Assembly (NCBI GenBank): GCA_027080405.1
Contig: JALWSL010000362.1
Coordinates: 1 to 5,970 of the forward strand
Length of the DNA: 5,970 nt
Origin: Planctomycetaceae bacterium
GTDB taxonomy: Bacteria > Planctomycetota > Planctomycetia > Planctomycetales > Planctomycetaceae
Reading direction: 5' to 3'
Shown: positions 1 to 5,970 of the stretch, piece by piece
Layout of the letters: each line of letters begins with the position of its first letter
Position numbering within the stretch: position 1 is the first letter of the stretch
Notes under the pieces: generated by a model
Seen by the model: the letters and a program-made list of their open reading frames with translations, nothing else
What the model was told of the DNA's origin: nothing
Databases searched by the model: none
Position numbers and translations under genes: made by a program

Positions 1-1493
1 TTTCTGTTCGTCGCAGCCACCAGGCGAACATCAACCTTGATCGATTGTGATCCACCGACACGTTCAAAGGGATGCCCTTCCAACACTCGGAGAAACTTGG
101 CCTGAATGGCCAGACTCATTTCGCCCACTTCATCGAGAAACAGTGTGCCCTGATCGGCCTGTTCGAATTTGCCCGGTTTTTGATCGGTCGCACCGGTGAA
201 GGCTCCTTTTTCGTGGCCAAACAATTCACTCTCCAGCAGCGATTCGCTCAAGGCGGCGCAATTCATACAGACAAACGGTTTTTCGTTACGGGGAGAATTG
301 TAATGAATCGCTCTGGCAACCAGTTCCTTGCCCGCTCCGCTCTCACCCCGAATCAGAACAATCGCATCACTTGGCGCGATCAATGCGATTTTTGATTTCA
401 ACTCCTTCATCACCGAACTTTCGCCAACCAGTTCGGTTTCAATGGCCAACTGGTGCTTCAGTTGCAGATTTTCGTTCTGTACTTTAATCAGACCATCTTC
501 CAGTTCCTGACGCTGACGCAAATTCTGCATCGCAATTGCCAGTTGATCCGCCACTGCCAGAGTGTAATCCAAATCGTTCGCATCAAGGGCATTTTCGGGG
601 TTGGTCGAGTAAAGATGGATCAGGCCATAAACTCTTCCCTCATGATGAATGGGAGCGACAAGAAGCGATTGGGCCTGCAATTCATCAACGCTGTCCCGCT
701 GTGCCAGTTCTTCAGGCTGTTCAAGATTGCTGGCCAATATCGCCTCGGCATTCTGAAAAACCTGTTCTGTCAAGGAAGAAGAAACCGGACGGTACTCCTG
801 GTTTTCCATACTTCGGTAAGCCGAATTGACAAGTTCGGCACGACTTCCCAGTTTCACCGAATCGAAATTCGGGAGTGTTAAAACGGCTCCGATATCCGCC
901 CCGGTGATGCCGACCAATCCATCGAGCACGATTTCTGAAAGTTCGTGAGCAGTTTGCACATTCCCCATTTTCATCGCCATCTGGTACAACCGGGAAAGTT
1001 CGAGACCGGCCCGCTGCCTGACTGTCTGTTCCGATTGATCCTCCCTGCCGAGAGAGGATTTCTTTTGGCGATGCAGTATCTTGGGCAAATCCCTGTTGCC
1101 ATCATCGATTCTAATTTCTGTCTCGGTTTCTCCATCGAAAAAACGCTCCGACTGGGCCAGCGAACAATCGGGATCGCTCGTAAACAGAAGGTACGAACTT
1201 CCGATCCGGATCAGATCGCCGTCGATCAGGGCCGTGTCCGTCCTGATCACCTCACCATTGAGAGAGGTTCCGTTACGACTGTCACGATCGCGAATGAGCC
1301 AACCAGCCGAAGAATGAAAAACCTCACAATGGTTGCGGCTACAGACGTCATCCTGCAGAACGATACGATTCGTGGGAGCGCGACCGATATCGACGATGTG
1401 GCCCGGTTGCAATTGATATCGCTGCTCGTTGTTCGAATTGCCCCAGATCAGATAAAATGTGGGTTCGTCTTTTGAAGTTGCAAATCTATCCAC
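1..1493 (-). CDS. Sigma-54-dependent transcriptional activator, FHA-GAF-AAA+ (partial, C-terminus off window)
   Basis: This is the N-terminal 497 residues of a bacterial enhancer-binding protein that remodels sigma-54 RNA polymerase using ATP. Residues about 13-105 form an FHA phosphothreonine-binding domain, with GR (37-38), SRNH (52-55) and RNGTSLNG (73-80). Residues about 178-325 resemble a GAF sensor domain, followed by a short coiled linker (about 326-352). The AAA+ domain begins near 355 (LVGESSVM) and shows Walker A GESGAGKE (383-390), the sigma-54-contacting GAFTGA loop (430-435), Walker B TLFLDE (450-455) and the VRLVAATNR segment (489-497). The end of AAA+ and the expected Fis-type helix-turn-helix lie beyond the left edge. 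An in-frame TGA lies 12 codons upstream, and GTG at 1493 is the only good start before the FHA fold; its AGG is 12 nt away, so ribosome-binding support is weak. Known for the family: FHA-bearing activators often respond to Ser/Thr kinases. The target genes are unknown. The domain call is very secure; the start is less so. Confidence 0.95.
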   Translation of the reverse strand, partial: MDRFATSKDEPTFYLIWGNSNNEQRYQLQPGHIVDIGRAPTNRIVLQDDVCSRNHCEVFHSSAGWLIRDRDSRNGTSLNGEVIRTDTALIDGDLIRIGSSYLLFTSDPDCSLAQSERFFDGETETEIRIDDGNRDLPKILHRQKKSSLGREDQSEQTVRQRAGLELSRLYQMAMKMGNVQTAHELSEIVLDGLVGITGADIGAVLTLPNFDSVKLGSRAELVNSAYRSMENQEYRPVSSSLTEQVFQNAEAILASNLEQPEELAQRDSVDELQAQSLLVAPIHHEGRVYGLIHLYSTNPENALDANDLDYTLAVADQLAIAMQNLRQRQELEDGLIKVQNENLQLKHQLAIETELVGESSVMKELKSKIALIAPSDAIVLIRGESGAGKELVARAIHYNSPRNEKPFVCMNCAALSESLLESELFGHEKGAFTGATDQKPGKFEQADQGTLFLDEVGEMSLAIQAKFLRVLEGHPFERVGGSQSIKVDVRLVAATNR

Positions 1494-1912
1494 TGAAACA
1501 AGACACCTGATGAGCCCGGCGAAAACAGATCACGGGATTGTGATGGGAGACATCAGACAGGCAAACAGATACCCGCATTCCCGTTCTTCCAAATCTTTAC
1601 CTCCATTTTGCACTTTGTAAGCCATTTTACAATTCCCAGCAGCCCGCTTTTGTACCTTCAGGGAAGAAAATAGCAGCATCGAATTCCTGAGTGCAGCACT
1701 CAGGACTTGATGGGTCATGTTTTGGGGCGTTTCGCAAGCGAGGAAGGCTGAATAACGTTCAGCATCAATCCGGAAGTTTGCCACCGAAAGGCTTGAAGAA
1801 ACCGTACAACTGCAATACCGTTGGATGCAGTACCATGGGACGGTCTGTCATCAGCAATCTGATGTCATCTGTTTTCTTCACCCATCGCCCCTTATCGACG
1901 AACCGGAATATC
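1494..1912. other. Divergent intergenic region, no gene recognised
   Basis: This 419-bp stretch separates the leftward activator gene from the rightward dehydrogenase gene and should hold both promoters. It contains a perfect palindrome at 1685-1705 and a smaller inverted repeat, TTGTAA-N6-TTACAA, at 1615-1632. The dehydrogenase frame stays open upstream to a GTG at 1691, but those 74 codons do not resemble the Ldh_2 family and include many Cys, Asn and Ser residues, so I read them as untranslated. No clear sigma-70 or sigma-54 (GG-N10-GC) promoter could be picked out by eye. Confidence 0.6.
1685..1705. promoter_or_regulatory. Perfect 21-bp palindrome, candidate operator
   Basis: The arms TCCTGAGTGC and GCACTCAGGA are exact reverse complements around one central A. 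A one-base centre makes this a better protein-binding dyad than an RNA hairpin, although a smaller stem with a larger loop could form. It lies 208 bp before the dehydrogenase start and 192 bp before the activator start, a position where an operator for either gene is plausible. No T-run follows it, so it is not a terminator. The binding protein is unknown; function is inferred from symmetry and location only. Confidence 0.45.
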
Positions 1913-2956
1913 ATGCCCCTTTTGGATTCAACAGAGTTGATCAACCTGGGAAAGACGCTCCTCGCTGCAGCTGGTGCCAGCGACAAAGAGGCGGACGTTG
2001 TCGCACAGGAACTTGCCTCGGCCAACCTTGTCGGCCATGACAGTCATGGTGTGATGCGGCTCGTACAATACGCCCAGTTGATTGAAGATGGACATATCGT
2101 ACCCGGGCAACAACCGGAAACTGTTCGCGAAGGGCCGGCGTTTCTCGTTGTCGATGCCCACTTTACTTTCGGCCAGGTCGCGGCCAATTGGACGCTGGAA
2201 CAGTTGTACGAAAAAGCGAAACAGTGCGGATCCGCCAGTGCCTTCATACGAAACTGCAACCATGTCGGACGACTCGGTTCCTATACCGAACAGGCGGCCA
2301 GGCTTGGCTATGCGGCTTTGATGTCGGTTAACGCTCCAGGTCCCGGGCAGGTCGCACCATTCGGTGCGATGCAACGACGAATGGGAACCAATCCGATTTC
2401 CATGGCGGCTCCTGGAACCGGGCAGGACTGTATCGTTCTGGATATGACAACTTCTGCAACAGCAGAGGGGAAATTGAGGGTTGCCCATCAATCGGGAAAG
2501 AGCGTCCCCGAGGGATGGTTAATCGATGGCCATGGAAATCCAAGTACCAACCCGGCTGATTATTACAACGAACCGAATGGATGTATTCTTCCACTGGGTG
2601 GACCACTGGCCCATAAAGGATATGGCCTGTCGGTTATGGTTGATCTGTTCTGCGGGATTCTCTCGGGCAGCGGAGTTGGTCGCACAGATTTGCCACGTGG
2701 TGCCAACGGTGTCTGGATACAGCTTCTCGATATCGGACAGATCACGGGAAAAAAAGAATACGAACGCTGGATTGCCCCCTACATCGAACATATCAAATCG
2801 GCCAAAAAACAGCCCGGTGTCGATGAAATCCTCTTTCCGGGAGAAATCGAGAAAAAGACTTTTGAATCGCGTAGCAAGAACGGCGTCTCCCTACCCGATG
2901 AAACCTGGCGGCAACTGAATGAGCTGGCGGACAAACTGGATGTCTCCATCCAGTAG
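1913..2956 (+). CDS. Malate/L-lactate dehydrogenase family (Ldh_2) NAD(P)-dependent oxidoreductase
   Basis: This 347-residue cytoplasmic protein belongs to the Ldh_2 family (malate/L-lactate, ureidoglycolate, sulfolactate and 2,3-diketogulonate dehydrogenases), which reduces 2-oxoacids or oxidises 2-hydroxyacids with NAD(P)(H). Visible family signatures are GHDSHGVMRL (41-50, with the expected catalytic His at 45), NCNHVGRLGSYTEQAARLGY (114-133), VAPFGAMQRRMGTNPISMAAP (147-167), VLDMTTSATAEGKLR (175-189), PEGWLIDGHGNPSTNPADYY (199-218), and LPLGGPLAHKGYGLSVMVDLFCGILSG (226-252). Length is normal for the family (about 330-360). ATG at 1913 is chosen because MPLLDSTELINLGKTLL matches the usual N-terminus and CCGGA sits about 5 nt upstream; the frame is open further back to 1691 but that part is unlike the family. 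The exact substrate cannot be told from sequence. It stands alone, with no evident partner genes. Confidence 0.93.
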   Translation: MPLLDSTELINLGKTLLAAAGASDKEADVVAQELASANLVGHDSHGVMRLVQYAQLIEDGHIVPGQQPETVREGPAFLVVDAHFTFGQVAANWTLEQLYEKAKQCGSASAFIRNCNHVGRLGSYTEQAARLGYAALMSVNAPGPGQVAPFGAMQRRMGTNPISMAAPGTGQDCIVLDMTTSATAEGKLRVAHQSGKSVPEGWLIDGHGNPSTNPADYYNEPNGCILPLGGPLAHKGYGLSVMVDLFCGILSGSGVGRTDLPRGANGVWIQLLDIGQITGKKEYERWIAPYIEHIKSAKKQPGVDEILFPGEIEKKTFESRSKNGVSLPDETWRQLNELADKLDVSIQ

Positions 2957-2996
2957 TGTCCAGCGAAATCCGGTAAAAATTAATTTATGTGGAATC

Positions 2997-3025
2997 TTGC
3001 AACTCTTGCTGCTACGAATTGTAAA
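2997..3025 (+). promoter_or_regulatory. Possible sigma-70 type promoter for the exported CxxC protein
   Basis: A TTGCAA hexamer (2997-3002) is followed after 17 bp by TGTAAA (3020-3025), each matching four of six consensus positions. It would start transcription about 95 nt before the ATG at 3130 and put the 3040-3055 stem-loop in the leader. This is judged by eye; planctomycete promoters are poorly defined. Confidence 0.3.
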
Positions 3026-3038
3026 GCTGTTTGAACCC

Positions 3039-3056
3039 GGGTAGCATTTGCTACCT
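3039..3056 (+). terminator. Short stem-loop after the dehydrogenase gene, weak terminator or leader hairpin
   Basis: GGTAGC (3040-3045) and GCTACC (3050-3055) form a perfect 6-bp stem with an ATTT loop, extendable by a G-T pair. A loose T-rich stretch (TTACTTTTCTGTTTC) follows about 4 nt later, so it could be an inefficient terminator for the gene ending at 2956. It lies 83 nt past that stop, and may instead be part of the leader of the gene starting at 3130. Confidence 0.35.
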
Positions 3057-3129
3057 GATGTTACTTTTCTGTTTCGTCGAATTGATGGAACATTCACAAA
3101 ATGCTCACTGAAGGAATGAGGAAACTGAA

Positions 3130-3687
3130 ATGAAAAAAGTACCTGTTTTTCTGACGTTGCTGCTTGCAGGAGCCTTTGTCTATGCGGCTGCTCCCGGAAG
3201 TTCTGTCAAATCCGGTCTTCCAATCGGATCGTTCGTTCCTGCGTATCATGTCAACGATGTAACCGGGCCGAATGCAGGCGTTTCCCTCTGTTACCGCTGC
3301 CGCTTTGGTGGTCGCCCCGTTGTCAATATTTTCACCCGCGAGTTGACCCCGGAAGTTGTTGACCTGATCACCCGGATCGATAAAAAAGTCGGCGCAAACA
3401 AATCGAGTAAAATGGCCGCGTTTGTCGTTCATCTGACTGACGATGTGAAGGCTTCAGATGCAACATTGAAGAAAATTGCCCGGGAAAAACACGTTGAAAA
3501 CGTCCCTCTGACAAACTTCGACGGCACCGCAGGTCCTGCCAACTACAAAATTGCAAGAAATGCGGATGTCACCGTCATGATGTGGGTCAAGGGAAAAGTA
3601 AAGGTCAATCGGGCATTCAGCACGGCCAAACTTTCCCAAGAAGAAATCAAGGAGATTGTTGCTGATACCTCAAAAATCCTGAACTGA
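3130..3687 (+). CDS. Exported thioredoxin-like protein with CYRC motif
   Basis: This 185-residue protein starts with a classic Sec signal peptide: MKK, hydrophobic [15 protein letters not shown], then AAA with likely cleavage near residue 19-21. No lipobox cysteine is present, so it should be soluble outside the cytoplasmic membrane. The mature part begins [14 protein letters not shown], resembling the entry strand of redoxin or AhpC/TSA-like folds, followed by SLCYRC (52-57) with Cys54 and Cys57 spaced as a CxxC, then the strand [11 protein letters not shown], a helix, the strand [11 protein letters not shown], and [18 protein letters not shown] (147-164), a typical late thioredoxin-fold beta hairpin. 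The two cysteines are the only ones in the protein. GAGG (3118-3121) lies 8 nt before the ATG. Function is inferred: thiol-disulfide exchange or a non-catalytic thioredoxin-like role. The CxxC is placed as in redox proteins, but the flanks are not those of a standard thioredoxin. No partner gene is visible nearby. Confidence 0.8.
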   Translation: MKKVPVFLTLLLAGAFVYAAAPGSSVKSGLPIGSFVPAYHVNDVTGPNAGVSLCYRCRFGGRPVVNIFTRELTPEVVDLITRIDKKVGANKSSKMAAFVVHLTDDVKASDATLKKIAREKHVENVPLTNFDGTAGPANYKIARNADVTVMMWVKGKVKVNRAFSTAKLSQEEIKEIVADTSKILN

Positions 3688-3737
3688 CAGACGCTCCTTT
3701 TGTTGAGCATTTGAGTATTGGGAATTCCACATTGAGC

Positions 3738-3767
3738 TTGACAGGAACCGGGCAGCGGTGCTATCCG
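3738..3767 (+). promoter_or_regulatory. Possible promoter for the exported metallopeptidase
   Basis: A perfect TTGACA (3738-3743) is followed after 18 bp by TATCCG (3762-3767), which matches only three of six -10 positions. It is correctly placed in the gap after the stop at 3687 and before the peptidase starts at 3811 and 3859. The call rests on the -35 match alone. Confidence 0.3.
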
Positions 3768-3858
3768 GTCTGCTCCGATGTTGGAACCAGTTCTTCTCTG
3801 TAGAATTCCCATGAAACTCGCCTTTTTTTCATCAACAGCATCGACCACCAGGTATGCC

Positions 3859-4650
3859 ATGAAAATGGTCATTCTGGTGGTCTTTGTCAGCGCTGGCATA
3901 GTTGGCGCTGGCCCACTTGCTTCCCCGCTTTACGCACAGCGGTGGGAGGCTCAGTTTCAATACAGACAGTATCGTGTGCATTCGCAGGTTCCGCTTCAGA
4001 ATATCGCAGCCGGGATCAAAAATCTGGACTCGTTAAAACGGGCTCTGGATAACGAATTGCAGATCGAGTTGTCCGGTCAGCCGATCGAATTGTACATTTT
4101 TTCGACACAAAAAAACTATCGATCCTATGTGGGACCTCGTGTTCCGGAAGCCGTCAACCGACCGGCCGTTTTCGTAAAAGGGCCGGATGCTCTTTGGGTT
4201 TACGTTGTCTATCATCGAAATTGGGAAATCGACTTACGGCATGAAATGACCCATGCGCATCTTCACGCCTGTTTGCCCTATCTACCGATCTGGCTTGACG
4301 AAGGATTGGCAAAATATTTTGAGGTTCCGGATTCCAGACAGGGGTTCAACAAGACGTTGCACCAGAACCTTGTCTGGCGATTGCGCTTTCGGCGGGGAAT
4401 TCGTTCAACGGAATTGGAGAAGCTGAACAGTCTGGAGGAAGTCCGTCCGGAACATTATCGCGACAGTTGGGCTTGGGTGTACTACTTCCTGCACTCGTCG
4501 CTGGAGAATCGCCGTTTTTTCCAGAAGTACCTGCAGGAAATTCAGGCTGAGGAAGTTCCCGGAGCTTTTTTCGAAAACCTCTCACGTTTTTCTCCCGATT
4601 ACAGACGGCAGGTGATTCATTATTACCGGAACCTCAACACCCGCGATTGA
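3859..4650 (+). CDS. Exported gluzincin-like zinc metallopeptidase (DUF1570-like)
   Basis: A 263-residue secreted or periplasmic putative peptidase. The N-terminus MKMVILVVFVSAGIVGAGPLASPLYAQ is a signal peptide with cleavage expected after LYA. Residues 128-132 are HEMTH, the HExxH zinc site (His128, His132, catalytic Glu129), and WLDEGLAKYFE follows at 145-155, whose Glu148 is the expected third zinc ligand of the gluzincin clan. Downstream, RDSWAWVYYFLHSS (201-214) matches the 'SWA..hfL' helix common in DUF1570 and peptidase MA-like proteins. Before the active site, IELYIFSTQKNYRSYVG (76-92) resembles the pre-catalytic strand region of that family. I chose ATG 3859 because AGG sits 6 nt upstream and gives a compact signal peptide; in-frame ATGs at 3811 (16 codons earlier) and 3778 are alternatives with no visible ribosome site. 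Substrate is unknown. It follows another exported protein but with a gap of about 170 bp. Peptidase class is confident; natural substrate is not. Confidence 0.86.
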   Translation: MKMVILVVFVSAGIVGAGPLASPLYAQRWEAQFQYRQYRVHSQVPLQNIAAGIKNLDSLKRALDNELQIELSGQPIELYIFSTQKNYRSYVGPRVPEAVNRPAVFVKGPDALWVYVVYHRNWEIDLRHEMTHAHLHACLPYLPIWLDEGLAKYFEVPDSRQGFNKTLHQNLVWRLRFRRGIRSTELEKLNSLEEVRPEHYRDSWAWVYYFLHSSLENRRFFQKYLQEIQAEEVPGAFFENLSRFSPDYRRQVIHYYRNLNTRD

Positions 4651-4860
4651 CTGTGATTGACCGTGTATGCTTGCCACTGCAATTGTAAATAATTCAACCA
4701 TTTTCCCTCTAAACAGGCTGATACGGCGCTAAAAACGTCTCGTGTATTGGTCAATCAATCAATCTTTTCGGAATAAACCAAAAAGGCTACAGTAACCCCT
4801 ACAGCCCGACCGATGCTCGATAGTGGACCGAAGATTTCGTTCCCAACAGAGCGTGTTCTG

Positions 4861-4890
4861 TTGACAGAGAGCCGAAACCGGTTCTGTCAA
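4861..4890 (+). repeat. Perfect 8-bp inverted repeat, leader hairpin 1 or operator
   Basis: TTGACAGA (4861-4868) and TCTGTCAA (4883-4890) are exact reverse complements. Inside them CCG (4872-4874) and CGG (4879-4881) can pair around AAAC, giving a two-part stem with a small asymmetric bulge. The left arm also overlaps a smaller palindrome TCTGT-TG-ACAGA (4857-4868). TTGACA is also a -35 consensus, but no good -10 sits 16-18 bp on, so a promoter reading is weaker. Confidence 0.5.
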
Positions 4891-4926
4891 TGCAAACATT
4901 TTCCAGGCGGATCGCGGTTGGGTGAG

Positions 4927-4948
4927 CCTTGCACAACGGAGTGCAAGG
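4927..4948 (+). repeat. Perfect 8-bp stem with 6-nt loop, leader hairpin 2
   Basis: CCTTGCAC (4927-4934) and GTGCAAGG (4941-4948) pair exactly around the loop AACGGA. It ends 47 nt before the start codon at 4996 and 33 nt before the ribosome binding site. No T-run follows, so it is not an intrinsic terminator. It may stabilise the mRNA, control translation, or be a protein-binding site. Confidence 0.55.
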
Positions 4949-4981
4949 GAGAGTGTATCGGCAAAATAACGATCTCCACGC

Positions 4982-4989
4982 AGGAAGGA
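4982..4989 (+). promoter_or_regulatory. Strong ribosome binding site fixing the start at 4996
   Basis: AGGAAGGA lies 6 nt before ATG 4996 and is the best Shine-Dalgarno match in the window. It decides between this start and the in-frame ATG at 4813. Confidence 0.8.
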
Positions 4990-4995
4990 CTAAGG

Positions 4996-5532
4996 ATGAA
5001 AATTGTAAATTTATTGAAAGGGGCTGCCGTTGGCCTGGCATGTTTGGGTATGGCATTACCGCAAACATCGATGGCTGCAGGCCCGCAGAAGGCACAAGTG
5101 GCTGCACAGGTAAAAATCGCGGATATTGCACTGAGCAACGGTACTCTCTCCGGGAAAGTTGTTGACACCCAGGGAAAAGTTCTCAGTGGAAGTGTTGTCA
5201 AGGTGAGCCTGGGCAATAAAGAGGTTGCCAGCACTGTTTCCGGTCAGAACGGCGAATTTGCCGTCAAGAATCTGACCACCGGGGTTTACCAGGTTTCCAC
5301 AGGTCAAACGCGGGCCGCTGTTCGACTCTGGGAAGGCCAGGCCGCTCCTCCATCCGCCAAGAAGCATGTGCTGCTGGTCAACGGGCCTGTCACACGCGCT
5401 CAGCTACTCGGTGGCGGACTTTTGTCGGGCCTGACAACGACACAACTCCTTGTTGGTGGTGCAGTTATCGCCGGAACTGCAACGGCGATCGCAATCGCTG
5501 CAAACAATAACGACTCACCAGCCAGCCCGTAA
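4996..5532 (+). CDS. Small exported protein with carboxypeptidase-regulatory-like domain and hydrophobic C-terminal tail
   Basis: This 178-residue protein has a signal peptide (MKIVNLLKGAAVGLACLGMALPQTSMAA, cleavage near 28). Residues about 45-105 form a beta-sandwich of the carboxypeptidase regulatory-like type: LSNGTLSGKVVDTQGKVLSGSVVKVSLGNKEVASTVSGQNGEFAVKNLTTGVYQVST, with the usual 'G.V.d..G.pl.ga.V' and 'G.f.i.nl..G.Y.v' pattern. Then comes RLWEGQAAPPSAKKHVLLV, a segment I associate with planctomycete proteins of this kind, and a glycine/alanine-rich hydrophobic stretch (about 139-169, LLGGGLLSGLTTTQLLVGGAVIAGTATAIAIAA) ending in NNNDSPASP. The tail could be a membrane anchor or a surface-interaction segment. 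No catalytic residues and no cysteine outside the signal peptide. It is probably a structural or adhesive envelope protein; function is unknown. The strong ribosome site and the terminator just after it suggest a monocistronic, well-expressed gene. Confidence 0.82.
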   Translation: MKIVNLLKGAAVGLACLGMALPQTSMAAGPQKAQVAAQVKIADIALSNGTLSGKVVDTQGKVLSGSVVKVSLGNKEVASTVSGQNGEFAVKNLTTGVYQVSTGQTRAAVRLWEGQAAPPSAKKHVLLVNGPVTRAQLLGGGLLSGLTTTQLLVGGAVIAGTATAIAIAANNNDSPASP

Positions 5533-5576
5533 CCAAGGCACCGAGTCAATACTTGGTCCTGAGGACATCAGCTGAT

Positions 5577-5608
5577 AAAGCCCGCTTTCTTTGAAGGCGG
5601 GTTTTTTT
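5577..5608 (+). terminator. Intrinsic terminator of the exported regulatory-like protein gene
   Basis: CCCGCTTTC (5581-5589) pairs with GAAGGCGGG (5593-5601) around a TTT loop, a nine-pair stem with one G-T pair. Seven T residues (5602-5608) follow directly, and the A-run before the stem can pair with part of them. It sits about 50 nt after the stop at 5532 and faces the convergent gene ending at 5679. Its reverse reading lacks an equal T-run, so it mainly serves the plus strand. Confidence 0.92.
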
Positions 5609-5678
5609 CTGCAAACGTTTTTTCTGCAAGCCGAAGCAACAGAAACCGTGCCTATCGATCTCGTTTCGATCGCGTCTC

Positions 5679-5970
5679 CTATGTTGCATTGGAGTTGAAC
5701 GACTGAATTTTCTCCATCATTCCTGGCAACTCTGCCGCCAGCTTCTCCATCGCCGTCTCGTAATCGATAACCGGTTCATATTGAAAATCGGCTTTTGCCT
5801 TTTCGATCGAATAAGTATGGGATTGGCTCAATTGCAGAGCGACAAATCTTGTCATGGGCGGCTCGACATTCAATTTTCCCAGGAGCCGATAGGCCACTTC
5901 CATGATGAAACCGATCAGGTACGCGTTTCCGGCGGAAATCGTTTGGGTAATCGGTTCGACTCCTGCCCGA
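5679..5970 (-). CDS. NAD-dependent epimerase/dehydratase, 3-beta-HSD-like extended SDR (C-terminal part)
   Basis: Only the last 96 or so residues are in the window; the frame is open through the right edge. The readable part runs from [32 protein letters not shown] through [51 protein letters not shown] and stops at TAG (5681-5679). The 'P.TRF...[25 protein letters not shown]' pattern is the C-terminal substrate-side signature of extended SDRs related to 3-beta-hydroxysteroid dehydrogenases, sterol-4-alpha-carboxylate dehydrogenases and OleD-type 2-alkyl-3-oxoalkanoate reductases. The Rossmann NAD-binding GxxGxxG and the YxxxK site lie beyond the window. An internal ATG (5903) is not a real start because the conserved sequence continues upstream of it. 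It converges with the gene ending at 5532. The family is confident; the substrate cannot be assigned. Confidence 0.85.
   Translation of the reverse strand, partial: RAGVEPITQTISAGNAYLIGFIMEVAYRLLGKLNVEPPMTRFVALQLSQSHTYSIEKAKADFQYEPVIDYETAMEKLAAELPGMMEKIQSFNSNAT

Larger units (their letters stand above)
4651..4995 (+). other. Intergenic region and structured leader of the downstream exported protein
   Basis: This 345-bp gap holds, in order: a tandem imperfect 10-bp repeat straddling the preceding stop (GATTGACTGT then GATTGACCGT, 4645-4664), an A/T-rich stretch, a TCAATCAATCAATC run (4751-4764), a repeated CTACAG (4787-4792 and 4799-4804), and two perfect inverted repeats at 4861-4890 and 4927-4948. 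No terminator with a T-run is seen for the peptidase gene. The frame is open from an ATG at 4813 into the next gene, but the encoded 61 residues resemble nothing and precede a clean signal peptide, so they are judged untranslated. Confidence 0.6.

Noticed and set aside
72..1475. Plus-strand frames opposite the activator gene
   Set aside because: They are antisense to a continuous 497-residue frame with clear FHA, GAF and AAA+ motifs and have no motifs of their own.
1722..1737. GG-N10-GC spacing resembling a sigma-54 promoter
   Set aside because: Only the GG and GC pairs match; the flanking TGGCAC and TTGC consensus bases are missing.
1530..1784. 84-residue minus-strand reading frame between the activator and dehydrogenase genes
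   Set aside because: It starts with GTG without a ribosome site, shows no recognisable domain or signal peptide, and has a composition like translated intergenic DNA.
1691..1912. N-terminal extension of the dehydrogenase from GTG 1691
   Set aside because: The frame is open, but the 74 residues are unlike Ldh_2 proteins, the putative GTG lies inside the palindrome, and ATG 1913 begins the conserved N-terminus.
4813..4995. N-terminal extension of the small exported protein from ATG 4813
   Set aside because: It would place 61 unfamiliar residues before a textbook signal peptide and would cover both leader hairpins and the strong ribosome site.
5532..5566. ACCAAG/CTTGGT and GTCCT-G-AGGAC dyads after the last plus-strand gene
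   Set aside because: Short arms; the first has a 14-nt loop, and the strong terminator at 5581 explains the region better.
5656..5672. CGATC/GATCG inverted repeat as a terminator for the minus-strand epimerase
   Set aside because: The stem is only 5 bp and no T-run follows on the minus strand.

Overview
The window looks like chromosomal DNA from a planctomycete. This is inferred from the protein styles: an FHA-GAF-sigma-54 activator, a secreted DUF1570-like metallopeptidase, a short exported carboxypeptidase-regulatory-like protein with an 'RLWEGQAAPPSA' segment and a glycine-rich hydrophobic tail, and a small exported CxxC protein. Base composition is moderate, intergenic spaces are long, and Shine-Dalgarno signals are irregular. 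Species cannot be named from this window.

Layout, left to right. Positions 1493 to 1 (minus strand) hold the first 497 residues of a sigma-54-dependent transcriptional activator with FHA, GAF and AAA+ domains; it runs off the left edge. Next is a 419-bp divergent intergenic region (1494-1912) with a 10+1+10 bp perfect palindrome at 1685-1705. The plus strand then carries a malate/L-lactate dehydrogenase family (Ldh_2) oxidoreductase (1913-2956), an exported thioredoxin-like protein with a CYRC motif (3130-3687), an exported HExxH zinc peptidase (3859-4650, or from 3811) and a small exported protein with a carboxypeptidase-regulatory-like fold (4996-5532) closed by a strong intrinsic terminator at 5581-5608. 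Convergent to these, on the minus strand, is the C-terminus of an extended SDR / 3-beta-HSD-like epimerase (5679 to beyond 5970).

The four plus-strand genes are spaced by 170 to 345 bp (171 bp from 3688 to the preferred peptidase start), so they do not look like a tight operon. Three consecutive products carry signal peptides, so the centre of the window is an envelope or secretome neighbourhood. No functional pathway joining them is evident.

No mobile element, CRISPR array, rRNA or tRNA was seen. The most unusual non-coding signal is the leader of the last plus-strand gene: two perfect 8-bp inverted repeats (4861-4890 and 4927-4948) lie just upstream of a strong ribosome binding site, in a stretch that would otherwise be misread as an N-terminal extension. 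I see no convincing previously undescribed multi-gene system; most of the window is ordinary planctomycete-type chromosome.
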